A stretch of 46,148 bases of DNA from contig JAWLCQ010000017.1 in the NCBI GenBank assembly GCA_041687095.1, positions 1 through 46,148 of the forward strand, given 5' to 3'. The notes beneath the pieces are model-generated. The model ran no database searches. It was not told where the DNA came from and worked only from the letters and a program-made list of their open reading frames with translations. The DNA comes from JAWLCQ01 sp041687095. GTDB lineage: Bacteria; Planctomycetota; Phycisphaerae; SM23-33. Positions 24,201-31,465 of the stretch are shown piece after piece. How positions within the stretch are numbered: position 1 is the first letter of the stretch; every line of letters starts with the position of its first letter. A program made the translations under genes and the position numbers.

Positions 24201-26951
24201 GAGCGTGGCAGGGCCGGGTTCCAGGGCTTCCCCCGTGGCGAGCGGGTCGCCTTCGCTCACCGGATCCGGGAGAGCGCCCCCGTCGTCCCCGACGGACTGC
24301 TCGGTGGACCCGTAGAGCAGCGACTCCCCCGATTCATCGAGGGGGGCATCGTCGGCGTCCGAATCCCCGGACGACCCGAAGCACCCGCCCGTTCCACTGT
24401 CCCCGCCCCCGCCGAACAGGCCGCCGCTCTCTTCCTCCGCGACCGGGGGATGCACGACCACCATGCCCCCGGTCGTCGTACGGCCCCACGAACCCCACCC
24501 TAAGCCCTCCGCCGGCTGAAAGACCCTCGTGTCGCGCCCCAGCGTGCCCAGTTGCTCCAGGACGCTGCGGCGGAGGGCGATCCGCCAGGTCCCGGCGTGC
24601 TTCATCTGCTGCTGCCGGAGGGCGAAGTCGGCGGAATCGCGCCCCTCGGCGAAGAACCTCTCCCCGTCGCGCATGAGGAACCGCCGCTTGACCCCGAATC
24701 GCGCGCGGTCGGCATCGCTCTCCAGGACCAGCAGCGAGGTGTACGGGGTGATGATGTGGTACTCATCGGAGAGTGCGACGATCTCGTCCTGGATCGACTG
24801 CGAAGCGCCTTGCTGCAGCAGGGAGTCCAGGTGCATCCGCGCCCAGAGGCGCGGGATGAAGGAGTTCCCGCTCTCGGCGTCGGCGAGCGAGACGTGCGTG
24901 CGGAACTCCACGGGCTTGCCCTCGCGGGTCCCGCGGATGAGGACTTCGCCCTGCTGGTCCTCGCCCTCGGGCAGGTAGCGGCCAAGCACGACCTGCTGCG
25001 TCCCGGCGGGCAGATTGGGCAGGCGCTCGGGGTAGACCCGCGCGGTCCGCAGCCCGGTGAACTCCACCCGCAGGTCGCGCAGGGGCGGGCGGGCGATCTC
25101 CCCCAGCAGCTCGCGCACCGCCTGGCCGACCTTCTGCGGGTGGTCCACGCACCGCGCGGACCCGCCGCCGAGGGACGCGATGGCCGCCAGGACGCCCGAC
25201 TCGTACGTGCTCCCGACGCTCACCGCGTGGAACGTGCCCCGCCCCTGGGCGTACATCCGCCGCAGGCGGTTGGCGAAGGCGACGGGATCGGCGTCGGTGG
25301 TCGTGGGGACCCCGTCGCCCACGTAGATCACGTGGGTCTTCGGCCCGCTCCGCTCCAGCACGGAGGCGAAGGCCTTGTCCAGGTCGCTCCACCCCAGCGA
25401 CGGGCGCCCCGCGAGGTGGTCGCGGACGGCAGCGATGTTCTCGGGCGTCGCGGGGACGGGCGCACCGAAGAGCCACCCGCAGTCCACGTCGCACACGGCG
25501 AGGTTGAAGGTGTCCCGCGCACCCAGCGAGCCCAGGAGCCCGGTGAGGAACTCGCCCTGGACCGCCCGCTGCCGCGCAGTCATCGACGCCGACGTGTCCG
25601 CCAGCAGCAGCAGCTCCAGCGGTTCGCCCTCGGGCAGCAGGTCGCGCGGGTCGGGGTCGGCCGACGCGGGGGGCGTGAGCAGGAGCAGGAAGTACCCGTC
25701 GTCCCCGCGGCGATGGGGGACGAGCACCACGTTGCGCCCCTGCGCATCGACGTCGACGCGGACCTCGAAGTCCTGCGCGGGCGTGTACTCCTGCGCGGCA
25801 AACTCGACGTGGGCGGAGTGCCCCGCCTGGTGGATCCGCACGGGGTGCGTCGGGCTGGTCACGGAGCGCAGGGGCAGCGCGGAGTGGACGCGCACGTCGA
25901 TCTGCAGCTCGCGCAGCGGATGCTGGCGGAGCAGTTCGCTGTGCAGGGCATAGCTGTAGCGGTATCCGCTTGTGCGCAGGGGCAGCACCTGCGTGTAGGT
26001 GATCTTGATCCGCTTCTCGGAGTGGGGCTCGATGGGGAACACGCGGGCCTTGAAGAGGTTGCCCCCGGCCCACTCCAGCAGGGCGGGGTCGCGCTCCTCG
26101 CGGAGGATCTCCTCGAAGATCTCGCGCGCCCGCTGCTTTTCCACGATGTCGGCCTCGATCAACTCGCCGCCGATCCACATCCCGAACCCGGAGATCGACG
26201 CGTCCTGGGGCAGCGGGAAGTGGAACACGCCCTCCAGGCGCTGGTTGGTGTGGTTGACGAACGACTCCTCGACGGTCGTGCGGGCGATCTGGTCGCGGAT
26301 GTCCACCGTCACCTTGTGGTACCCGACGGTGAGCGGGACGATGCGCCCGTCGACGTTGGCGATGAGCGACCCGAGAGACTCGTTGGTCAGTTTGCCCTCG
26401 TAGCTCTTGAGCCACAGCGGATCGCTGTCGAGCGCGACGAAGGCGCTGTCCTTCACGCGGTAGACGGTGCGCTTCGCGACGGCCAGGCTCCCACCGTCGG
26501 GGCCCAGCAGCTCGATGGAGGCGTCGGGGCGAGCGTCGATCCGCACCTCGCCGTAGTGCACGCGGAGCTGCCTGGGCGTGACGAGCTCCACCAGGCTGCC
26601 CGGGCCGACGACGATCTCGGCGGGGGCGAGCAGGCGGAGGGTTGCGGCGTGGGCTCCACGGATATCGGTGCGGACCCAGTCCCCCGGGCGGACGAGCATG
26701 CCCGGTTCCACCGGGGTCCACCGCGCCGCCGTCAGCGGCTTGACCGACACGAGCCCCTGGGCATCGACGACCACCCCGACGCGCCCGTCCGCGGTGAGCG
26801 TCTGGCGCACCTCGCCGCCACTGGGCTTCGCCCCGGCGTCGCCTGCCTTGGGTTCCGCGACGGCCGGGCCGTGGCACACCAGCAGACCCACCACCGCCAG
26901 CACTCCCGCCGCCGCCACCGCCGCCCCGAACCGCCAGATCACCCGCATCAT
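18297..26951 (-). CDS. Giant FecR-VIT-VWA-TPR protein
   Basis: This is a 2884-residue secreted or periplasmic protein. A signal peptide (VLAVVGLLVCHGPAVA, residues ~17-32) precedes a FecR-like domain (about 60-150; PGDWVRTDIRG, LRVHYGEV), a VIT domain (about 200-330; FVNHTNQRLEGVFHFPLP, AREIFEE) and a VWA domain (about 445-620) with a complete MIDAS motif DTSAS at 452-456. An acidic Gly/Ser linker (about 840-960) leads into a lipoprotein-sorting-like beta domain (about 1000-1250; WCDGQQRAVFV, VVLRIESY). The rest is helical tetratricopeptide repeats (examples: EQYPEATHQQTRYAGKLAEV, AIAQLKLAVELQPDDLEAHQ). VIT-VWA proteins mediate adhesion and assembly; the TPR tail suggests a scaffold. The ATG at 26951 has GGAG 7 bases upstream, and an upstream in-frame ATG at 27041 would spoil the signal peptide. 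It stands alone, with no operon partner. Confidence 0.92.
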   Translation of the reverse strand: MMRVIWRFGAAVAAAGVLAVVGLLVCHGPAVAEPKAGDAGAKPSGGEVRQTLTADGRVGVVVDAQGLVSVKPLTAARWTPVEPGMLVRPGDWVRTDIRGAHAATLRLLAPAEIVVGPGSLVELVTPRQLRVHYGEVRIDARPDASIELLGPDGGSLAVAKRTVYRVKDSAFVALDSDPLWLKSYEGKLTNESLGSLIANVDGRIVPLTVGYHKVTVDIRDQIARTTVEESFVNHTNQRLEGVFHFPLPQDASISGFGMWIGGELIEADIVEKQRAREIFEEILREERDPALLEWAGGNLFKARVFPIEPHSEKRIKITYTQVLPLRTSGYRYSYALHSELLRQHPLRELQIDVRVHSALPLRSVTSPTHPVRIHQAGHSAHVEFAAQEYTPAQDFEVRVDVDAQGRNVVLVPHRRGDDGYFLLLLTPPASADPDPRDLLPEGEPLELLLLADTSASMTARQRAVQGEFLTGLLGSLGARDTFNLAVCDVDCGWLFGAPVPATPENIAAVRDHLAGRPSLGWSDLDKAFASVLERSGPKTHVIYVGDGVPTTTDADPVAFANRLRRMYAQGRGTFHAVSVGSTYESGVLAAIASLGGGSARCVDHPQKVGQAVRELLGEIARPPLRDLRVEFTGLRTARVYPERLPNLPAGTQQVVLGRYLPEGEDQQGEVLIRGTREGKPVEFRTHVSLADAESGNSFIPRLWARMHLDSLLQQGASQSIQDEIVALSDEYHIITPYTSLLVLESDADRARFGVKRRFLMRDGERFFAEGRDSADFALRQQQMKHAGTWRIALRRSVLEQLGTLGRDTRVFQPAEGLGWGSWGRTTTGGMVVVHPPVAEEESGGLFGGGGDSGTGGCFGSSGDSDADDAPLDESGESLLYGSTEQSVGDDGGALPDPVSEGDPLATGEALEPGPATLSDAALIDAQASGGAFLHRGESESKNSSSLGLFGGTDDDSERTDWVDALFPEVPEAEDAASPAVTDWPQEAKRISENLLRTREWATLSHVRVERRSEDLDPRTGQARGREESLLLRSPKAWLRRYEEPLGWSLFDSEASFGGQTAVEWCDGQQRAVFVKGFLLGRTRPAESTDMAYPGPRPGVFALHPIEQSHADDRVRVEPLGEGRVQLVLEHPSWVQRWEDRVVIDTERWVVLRIESYCGGRLTETLKCGKFVEVGGAWWPTLHETFDADNRRLAVTTEAITVLEPDEFDRHWRGELSEAPKVQLLQDPPREVARARAAVSQGRADFDDRFALVLHALRLQRWEQAFEHLAAAELAAGDKPGLRYVRNALLKVSRRHQPLRDRLLQQTDELVRTKAPSPEDLPLVKHLLDQAEKIMGHNEVLELLDRMAPVFRRQEAHTRAMEDWTTARIRHLEPIGRSDEAFGLCKQLAEQYPEATHQQTRYAGKLAEVGRVEDALTLLRKAIDAGGWTTREEEQLRREYADLLESHGRMRDLPAFIREWMERDLPDTQAYARHLSALIRLDRIDESERTMERWLADGRAPNNPTLATTQRLQAAVAHALGEGHGMDSQRMDDRWMQPLADTAIALVAHPEHAAIAGEIMRDWTFRRTDAARTVRQAALDTLLADLAKLTPSHVGSLVDWVIDSSFPVEKDTWRKLATDLSGRWARTPDPREKDALGWWLASVAKQLGSQEHVAFLRILLREGPQAYRSAYARQLFKALIDQPHSPQHEDEAFALLEQLSDDPDPAKRFVASVAALCALDDWMEQGRFDASMEAIPHPEKLTRTELRTAEARNLRLARQAVADRLGQEAKTRSGPLVAWLQAERIHFDVLAGRNLAAATEQAWDLLQTDAPADDVLADLHAVLHDRMLLTLANLACRRSAPPELAERLLKHIGQAIAQDEDDPQWKLRMFELLVALDRPQELQRALEGWIAAGDPDDRWTIARGYVLAEQGRVEPAVEQFEAIAAAGGLEASDLHALANWYMVLDRRDRYERARIDAYRATDEWLLADMLGEHLWEHGKSGDPPAEMDPQVLLIFAALFEMAEQPEHHIELLEDCYTATRDFRLLTGLADAVIGHTPERIYAFLKEARGVLEAIQDEATCDSVVAHIATVRRRAGTDVDRRALDLLELLVERRSAELLNQPGAHAERALGAMRRAFEHTWSEGEPRLMAELLVSMEVIFDANLAAERRREFEALHRMAKPGSEERLYVAHAWAKALVEHDGRDILDVLSAALDEHQAAHDGMLPVSANAALGWLVEVLSTAGHHARAESILQRPLQRPAHPQQELWLTLRLYEVYARALSSGGQVSLGSGGELYKAVEHRLRADVASSTDRYRGNFMKQLCDLYRRADAKRIEGVADDVRAFAFERVPQVLDPQTGPHSWILSLVAEVVRDVVGRPEALAFLVERIAQEPAWFRLNNDDGWYKHAYLLGELCSSPPADAELERRLLAIVLEELRYDLRTGVERRRVLYGNDRGHFWGARKADFLRTAEEVYAERKTSQATVRHIAAYLFADLSEHDRAIEMLQIALREDRLDKRGQSQLVSFLHRRNRNEESIPLLRQLVQRYPEDVEYRVTLMKAYFHAGANAALVELLDQTDEYFRQEGRWGDYVLRKLAESAMETEHYERAVAYYEKLIAFHQEDGGYIEIHPRMFASDETLSRYYSGLARAYSALGRTADATNAACAAIVCWGSRSEKRAEVIDALLDVIRAAKDLDALVAELDRQAAQTGLHKPIVRKAIGTVYTARDEFPKAIAQLKLAVELQPDDLEAHQALVLAYDLQDDTEGAIAQLLQSVQWGPREIELYADLARHYEDLNRPEDAERAYTSIVEVLPNESESHTALAEIRQDQDRWSDAIEHWRQVVRIRSLEPTGLLRLAYAQIELKQRTAAAETLQQLRSRTWPALFENTELEIGYLVKRLERLKTADGADE

Positions 26952-27050
26952 CCTCGATCTCCTGCCGATGGGTTCCCTGTTCCGCGCACCGCCGCTCGCC
27001 TCCGCGACCGCCCAGGGGGCACCGTAACCGTCGGAACACACCTGACCGTC

Positions 27051-27101
27051 TCCCTGTCGCAGGGGCGTGGTGCAATGCTCGCCCGGCCCCTGCGACAGGG
27101 A
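27051..27101. promoter_or_regulatory. 16-bp perfect inverted repeat upstream of giant gene
   Basis: TCCCTGTCGCAGGGGC (27051-27066) and its exact complement at 27086-27101 enclose 19 bases. It lies 100-150 bases upstream of the giant gene start and downstream of the small HTH fragment, both on the minus strand. It could be the terminator of the latter or an operator; no T run follows, so the function is open. Confidence 0.55.
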
Positions 27102-27170
27102 TTTCGCACCCAGTTTGACGTATGGCGCATGCGAATGCTTCGAATAATTTGGCCAAATCCGCGTCCGCGT

Positions 27171-27311
27171 CTACCGCAGCGGGATCGGGTTCGACCTGCT
27201 CTTCTCCGTCCACGTCCATGTCTGCCGCTCGCGCTGTCGGACCGTACCCACGAGCCGGTGGAGGCTCCGCCGGGAGCACTGCATCAGGGCCGCCAGGTCG
27301 GCCCCCGTCAT
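27171..27311 (-). CDS. Short AlpA/excisionase-like helix-turn-helix peptide
   Basis: This is a 46-codon frame: MTGADLAALMQCSRRSLHRL then VGTVRQRERQTW. The first part matches the recognition-helix region of MerR-like HTH_17 excisionase/AlpA proteins (LxxxDLAxLLxxSRRSxxRL). Normal members are 60-80 residues and continue with a wing and WRxxD-like end, which is missing here, so it may be a truncated remnant. A stop in frame nine codons upstream of the ATG limits the 5' side. It points to a former mobile element at the edge of the 27.5-31.7 kb gene cluster. Confidence 0.4.
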   Translation of the reverse strand: MTGADLAALMQCSRRSLHRLVGTVRQRERQTWTWTEKSRSNPIPLR

Positions 27312-27537
27312 CAGCTCCCCCGCCCCGCATTCGGGTTACGTTCCACGGGCGACCATAGCCATCCTCCATGAGCTTGAGTGCTTCCCCCGCGGGGGCGGAC
27401 CGGCGGCGGTACGACGGGCGCGGGGTGCGGGCGGCGAAGCGCGAAGATCTGTCGATCCTCTGAGATTCACCCTTGCTGGATCCGCGAGGCTATGGCTTCA
27501 TGTGCATATCAACATGCGACACGAAAGGACAAGAACC

Positions 27538-27783
27538 ATGCGGAACACCCCGAAGAGCACCACCAGCAGGGACGGAAAGCCCCAGGGCCCCTACGCGGAT
27601 CCCAAGAAGAACACCTACCTCGGGCAGAACTGCCGGATCGTCCGGGCGTACCTGAACCTCGAAGGTCGGCAGAGCTACGCCCTCAAGACGGCGATGCAGA
27701 CCGTCGCCATCAGCCCCGACAAGGGGCTGCTGATCGACCTCGCCAGCGACCGGTACATGAACGTCACCGAGATCGAGGACTGA
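27538..27783 (+). CDS. Small hypothetical protein, cluster gene 1
   Basis: This is an 81-residue protein I do not recognise. The N-terminal third is basic and polar (TPKSTTSRDGKPQGPYADPK), followed by a compact beta/alpha stretch (GQNCRIVRAYLNLEGRQSYA, LKTAMQTVAISPDKGLLIDL). No signal peptide. AAAGGA about 9 bases before the ATG at 27538 fixes the start; an upstream in-frame ATG at 27502 lacks a ribosome site. It is the first of five small genes with short gaps and strong ribosome sites, all on the plus strand. Confidence 0.75.
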   Translation: MRNTPKSTTSRDGKPQGPYADPKKNTYLGQNCRIVRAYLNLEGRQSYALKTAMQTVAISPDKGLLIDLASDRYMNVTEIED

Positions 27784-27807
27784 CCCCCACACCGCAAGGA
27801 GAACGCC

Positions 27808-28245
27808 ATGAACGACGCCACGAACACCACCGACACCACGCACGACGAGATCGCCCGCTCGTACATCCACGCGCTCGCCCGCCGCCGCGAGGACGCCTAC
27901 CGCAAGGCCGTCACCGAGTTCCAGGAGAAGTTCGCCGTCAACCCCGCCGTCACCCTCGAATGGCATACCGAGGCGGTCGTCAAGGCCCAGCACATCCACG
28001 CCGAGATGCACGCCCTGGCCCAGTGGGTCGAGGGGAACGCGCCCGACGCGGAGGCGATCCTCACGATGATCCGCTCCCGCCAGGAGTACCTGACGCACCA
28101 GTTGTGCGAGCGGTTCGTCGGGCGGGCACGCTCGACCTCGCCGGTTGCCAACGCCTGCGAGGACGCGCGGGGCGAGGCGTTCTGCGAACTGCGGAACCTC
28201 TGCGGCGAGATGGTGTACGAGATCGAGCGCATCCCCGTCCGCTGA
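27808..28245 (+). CDS. Helical hypothetical protein, cluster gene 2
   Basis: This 145-residue protein is predicted by eye to be almost all helical, with alternating charged heptads (IARSYIHALARRREDAYRKA, HIHAEMHALAQWVEG, RSRQEYLTHQLCERF). Two cysteines near the end (ACEDARGEAFCELRNLCGE) are not arranged as a clear metal site. CAAGGAGAAC precedes the ATG. The gap to gene 1 is 24 bases. No family is recognised; a coiled-coil or four-helix role is possible. Confidence 0.8.
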   Translation: MNDATNTTDTTHDEIARSYIHALARRREDAYRKAVTEFQEKFAVNPAVTLEWHTEAVVKAQHIHAEMHALAQWVEGNAPDAEAILTMIRSRQEYLTHQLCERFVGRARSTSPVANACEDARGEAFCELRNLCGEMVYEIERIPVR

Positions 28246-28269
28246 CCCCACCACCCAAAGGAGACACTC

Positions 28270-28542
28270 ATGCGGATCACAAGCATCGAACTGGCCGGCA
28301 AACCCACCCGCGACGGCGGCATGCCGATGGCCTTCGCCCGCATCGGACGCCGGCTCGGAAGCGACACCATCGAGGTGACCATCGTCCTGCCCGGCGGCGA
28401 GCAGACGCACACCGCGGCGGCGGACCGCCCCGAGGACCTCTGGGCGATGGCCCACCGCCTCCAAGAGCACCTCGACGGCGGACGCGGGACGAACTCCGAG
28501 ATCAACGAGGTCTACCGCGAGCTGCAGCGCTTCGCGGACTGA
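28270..28542 (+). CDS. Small hypothetical protein, cluster gene 3
   Basis: This 90-residue protein has an N-terminal beta-rich half (MRITSIELAGKPTR, AFARIGRRLGSDTIEVTIVL) and a C-terminal helical half (DLWAMAHRLQEHLDGGRGTN, INEVYRELQRFAD). AAAGGAGAC precedes the ATG. I do not recognise it. It is separated by 24 bases from gene 2 and 9 bases from gene 4, indicating one transcript. Confidence 0.78.
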   Translation: MRITSIELAGKPTRDGGMPMAFARIGRRLGSDTIEVTIVLPGGEQTHTAAADRPEDLWAMAHRLQEHLDGGRGTNSEINEVYRELQRFAD

Positions 28543-28551
28543 GAGGACACC

Positions 28552-28911
28552 ATGAACGACCATGCAACCAACCAGCGCCTCGCCCGCGAGATCCTCACCG
28601 AGGCCCGGGCGTCCTTCGGCGCCGCCATGCAGACCATCGCTGACGCGACGGAGGCGCTCGACGGCGCCGACGCGGGCGACACGGTGACGGACGCGGAGGT
28701 GAAGGCCGCTGCCTCCGCCCGCGACGCCGCCCGCCGCGCCGATGCCGCGGCCGTCGATGCCCTCGACGTCCTGATGGGCGGGGAGGCCGAGGGCATCGTG
28801 CATCAGGAACAGGCGTGCCCCGTCTGCGGCAACCGCCGCGCGGACAACCTCGCCTGGCAGGATGACATCGTGGTGGTCTGCAGCGTCTGCGGCCACCCCT
28901 ACGCACCGTAA
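28552..28911 (+). CDS. Zinc-ribbon hypothetical protein, cluster gene 4
   Basis: This 119-residue protein has an Ala-rich helical region (about residues 10-80) followed by a C-terminal zinc ribbon with two CxxC knuckles, CPVCGN and CSVCGH, about 20 residues apart. Such ribbons bind nucleic acid or proteins. AGAGGAC precedes the ATG. The rest of the protein is not recognised. Confidence 0.78.
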   Translation: MNDHATNQRLAREILTEARASFGAAMQTIADATEALDGADAGDTVTDAEVKAAASARDAARRADAAAVDALDVLMGGEAEGIVHQEQACPVCGNRRADNLAWQDDIVVVCSVCGHPYAP

Positions 28912-28947
28912 CAAACCAACCGCCCCCCGTGGGCAAGGAGAACGACC

Positions 28948-29553
28948 GTGAAGAAGGCCGACGTGAAGATCAACGAGACGTACCGCGTGAAGGTGTCCGG
29001 CAACCTGGTGGACGTGAAGATCACCGCCGAGAACCCCCGCGGGGGCTGGGACGGGTTGAACCTCGCCACCGGCAAGACCGTCCGCATCAAGGTGCCCCAG
29101 CGCCTGCGGGAGGTCGCCACCCCCCGGCCCGCGAGCCGCAGGCGCATCGTGACGATGGCCCAGCACGAGGCCGAGCTTGCCGCCGAGGCGGCCGCCCCCA
29201 CCGAAGCGGACGACGCCCCCCAGGCACCCCCCGAGGCCGACACGGGCGAACGTGCCGCGACGGGCGGCGAACCCGACGCGGTCACCGAGGCCGTCGAAGC
29301 CGTCGGAGTCGAGCGGAGGAAGCGGGCCAGCGGGCTCGACGCCGCCGTCCAAGTCCTCGTCGAGGCGGGCGAGCCCCTGGGCACCAAGCAGATGATGGAG
29401 CGCATGCTGGCCCAGGGCCTCTGGCAGACGGGCGGTAAGACGCCCGCCAACACGCTCTACTCCGCCATCCTCCGCGAGATCAACGTCAAGGGCGATGCCA
29501 GTCGCTTCCGCAAGGTCCATCGCGGGCGATTCGAGGTCGTCCTGCCGCACTGA
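28948..29553 (+). CDS. HARE-HTH domain protein, cluster gene 5
   Basis: This is a 201-residue protein. The N-terminus (about 5-55; INETYRVKVSGNLVDVKITA, NLATGKTVRIKVPQRLREV) looks like a small SH3-like beta barrel. An acidic Ala/Pro linker spans about 70-125. The C-terminal ~70 residues (SGLDAAVQVLVEAGEPLGTK, QGLWQTGGKTPANTLYSAIL, RFRKVHRGRFEV) match the HARE-HTH winged helix found in chromatin and restriction-associated proteins, with the typical GKTPxNTLYSAIxREI signature. It probably binds DNA, perhaps modified or specific DNA. It starts with GTG at 28948, preceded by AAGGAG. A terminator follows at 29580, ending this transcript. Confidence 0.85.
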   Translation: MKKADVKINETYRVKVSGNLVDVKITAENPRGGWDGLNLATGKTVRIKVPQRLREVATPRPASRRRIVTMAQHEAELAAEAAAPTEADDAPQAPPEADTGERAATGGEPDAVTEAVEAVGVERRKRASGLDAAVQVLVEAGEPLGTKQMMERMLAQGLWQTGGKTPANTLYSAILREINVKGDASRFRKVHRGRFEVVLPH

Positions 29554-29579
29554 CCCTCCATCCCATCCCCATCCCCTCC

Positions 29580-29615
29580 AACCCCGGTCCCTGCCAGGAC
29601 CGGGGTTCTCTCTTG
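29580..29615 (+). terminator. Terminator after HARE-HTH gene
   Basis: A perfect 11-bp stem AACCCCGGTCC/GGACCGGGGTT (29580-29590 with 29597-29607) with a six-base loop, followed by the pyrimidine-rich TCTCTCTT. Confidence 0.85.
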
Positions 29616-29786
29616 GCCCCCGCCGATCGCCCCCGCCCCGCGCTGCGTTCCCGTGCGGAGTGCCTCCGTCGGCCCCCGCGCAGGCTACCCATCCTAACAC
29701 CTTGTAATTACTGAATTTATGCATGTTTAGCCCTTGGTCTTTTCGCATGGATGTGGCTCAATGTGACCAACGAAGAAGGAGCCACG

Positions 29787-30635
29787 ATGAACGCCAGCGA
29801 GATGACATTCGGGATCGAGATCGAGACGACCGCACCGGAGAGCGCCCTCCGCGAGGGGCTCCAGATCGGCGGATACCACCGCGGAACGCAGGTCCCGTAC
29901 CTGCCGACGGGGTGGAAGGCCGAGCGGGACGGGTCGATCCGCACGCGGGCGGGCGAATACGCCTGCGAGATCGTCAGCCCCATCCTCCGCGGAGCGGAGG
30001 GGCTGGCGGAGGTCGTCGAGGTGGTTCGGATCCTCCGCGAGAAGGGCCACCGGGTGAATGTCAGTTGCGGCATGCACTGCCACGTCGGCTGGGGCCGCGA
30101 CCTGCCCGCCAGCGCCCTCGCCCGACTGGTCACCATCGTCTCCTACTGCGAACGCGGGCTCTACGCGATCACCGGCACCAAGAGCCGCGAGCGGGGCATC
30201 TACTGCGGCGGGGTGCGGAAGTACGGCAACGACAAGGACGCCAAGCCGCGGCTCGACCGCGATCGCTACCACGCCCTGAACCTCACCAGCCTCGCCAGCG
30301 GGACGCGGGAGACCGTCGAGTTCCGGGCGTTCAGCGGGTCGCTCAACGCCACCAAGATCGTCGGCTGGATCCAGGCGTGCCTGGGCCTGGTCGAGCGGGC
30401 CATCAACAGCAAGCGATCCCCCAAGTGGTCGCCCGCCCCGCCCAAGGGCGGCTGGAAGAAGGCCGGCGAGGGGGCCAGCGAGGCGGAGCGGTTGATGGGC
30501 TACCTCGCCTGGGGAGCGGGCTACGCCCGCATCCACGGCGGCAAGCAGTACGGGTGGATCTCCGACGCGATTCCCCAGGACGAGGTCAAGCGCGAGTTCC
30601 GCCGCCTGGCGGCGAAGTACGACGCCCAGGAGTAG
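29787..30635 (+). CDS. Amidoligase family enzyme
   Basis: This 282-residue soluble protein belongs to the amidoligase family (glutamine-synthetase-like fold, ATP-dependent COOH-NH2 ligases). Family signatures are MTFGIEIET near the N-terminus (metal/ATP-binding glutamates), EYACEIVSPILRG, CGMHCHVGWGRD and TVEFRAFSGSLNATK. The chemistry inferred from the family is ATP-driven amide formation on a small molecule, peptide or protein. The gene is followed 57 bases later by a class II glutamine amidotransferase, a known partnership in which the second enzyme supplies or processes ammonia or gamma-glutamyl groups. The ATG at 29787 has AAGGAG 6 bases upstream; the in-frame ATG at 29751 has none. Substrate unknown. 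Confidence 0.9.
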   Translation: MNASEMTFGIEIETTAPESALREGLQIGGYHRGTQVPYLPTGWKAERDGSIRTRAGEYACEIVSPILRGAEGLAEVVEVVRILREKGHRVNVSCGMHCHVGWGRDLPASALARLVTIVSYCERGLYAITGTKSRERGIYCGGVRKYGNDKDAKPRLDRDRYHALNLTSLASGTRETVEFRAFSGSLNATKIVGWIQACLGLVERAINSKRSPKWSPAPPKGGWKKAGEGASEAERLMGYLAWGAGYARIHGGKQYGWISDAIPQDEVKREFRRLAAKYDAQE

Positions 30636-30649
30636 ACCCCACACCCACG

Positions 30650-30673
30650 CCCCCGGCGCCAGCGCGCCGGGGG
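30650..30673. promoter_or_regulatory. Strong hairpin between amidoligase and GATase
   Basis: A perfect 10-bp GC-only stem (CCCCCGGCGC, 30650-30659, with 30664-30673) with the loop CAGC. No T run follows, and the GATase ribosome site (GGAGGA) lies about 7-12 bases downstream. It could tune relative expression of the two genes or protect the upstream mRNA. Confidence 0.5.
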
Positions 30674-30692
30674 GCCGAACGGAGGAATCACC

Positions 30693-31400
30693 ATGTGCGG
30701 AATCTTTGGATTCATCACCACCGAGGGCGAGGGCCCCAGCATCGATCGCCTGCGGCGCGTGGCCCTGGTCACCCAGAGCCGCGGCGAACACGCCTTCGGC
30801 CTGGCGTGGCTGACCGCGGACGGGACCCTCGGGACGTTCAAGCAGCCGGGGCCGGCGAGCGAGCACCTGGAGGAACTGGAGCGCTGTCGCGATGCCGTGG
30901 TGATGGTCGGTCACTGCCGCTACGCCACGCACGGCACGCCCGCCGACAACCGCAACAACCACCCTCACGCCGCGGGGGCGGGGCTGCTCGCCCACAACGG
31001 CGTGGTCCACAACTATCGCCACCTCGCCCATCGCCACGGGCTGGCGCTTCGGAGCGAGTGCGACAGCGAGGTCCTCGGCCTGCTGATGGCACGCTGTGGT
31101 GGGAGCATCGTCCGCCGCTCGGCGTGGGCAGCGAACCAGGCCCTCGGCGACCTGGCGATGCTGGGCGTATGGCGAGACCCCGCCCGCCTGCTGGTCTGCC
31201 GCCGGGGCAGGCCGCTTCACTTCGGCCATGCCCGCAGGGGCTTTTACTTCGCGAGCCTCCCCGAGGGCCTGCCCGGCCGCGCGGGGGCGGTGGCGAACGC
31301 CACCACCCGCGTCCTGTCCTACACGGATGGCGCGCTGGGGATGGAGGGCGACACCGTCGTGCTCGACAGCGCCACGCGCAGCCCGGTGGGGTGCCGGTAG
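30693..31400 (+). CDS. Class II glutamine amidotransferase
   Basis: This 235-residue protein begins MCGIFGFITT, so Cys2 becomes the N-terminal nucleophile after Met removal. Other N-terminal-nucleophile glutaminase landmarks are present: QSRGEHAFGLAW, GHCRYATHGTP, NNHPHAAG, LAHNGVVHNY and SECDSEVLG. It hydrolyses glutamine to release ammonia or carries out related transfer. No synthetase domain is fused, unlike GlmS, AsnB or PurF, so the ammonia acceptor enzyme should be separate; the amidoligase immediately upstream is the obvious candidate. Length matches stand-alone GATase_6-type proteins found in phage and defence-like clusters. GGAGGA precedes the ATG. Confidence 0.92.
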   Translation: MCGIFGFITTEGEGPSIDRLRRVALVTQSRGEHAFGLAWLTADGTLGTFKQPGPASEHLEELERCRDAVVMVGHCRYATHGTPADNRNNHPHAAGAGLLAHNGVVHNYRHLAHRHGLALRSECDSEVLGLLMARCGGSIVRRSAWAANQALGDLAMLGVWRDPARLLVCRRGRPLHFGHARRGFYFASLPEGLPGRAGAVANATTRVLSYTDGALGMEGDTVVLDSATRSPVGCR

Positions 31401-31465
31401 GATCGTGCCTGCACCTCCCTTGCATCCCTGCGACCCGAACGCCCCTTGCCATAGGTCGTCGCGTG

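Noticed and set aside
24552..27371. 939-codon plus-strand frame opposite the giant gene
   Set aside because: The antisense shadow of a very GC-rich gene. The protein is low complexity and the minus strand has clear domains, signal peptide and ribosome site.
27490..29748. 752-codon minus-strand frame opposite the small-gene cluster
   Set aside because: It contradicts five plus-strand genes that each have a good ribosome site and recognisable domains in two cases.
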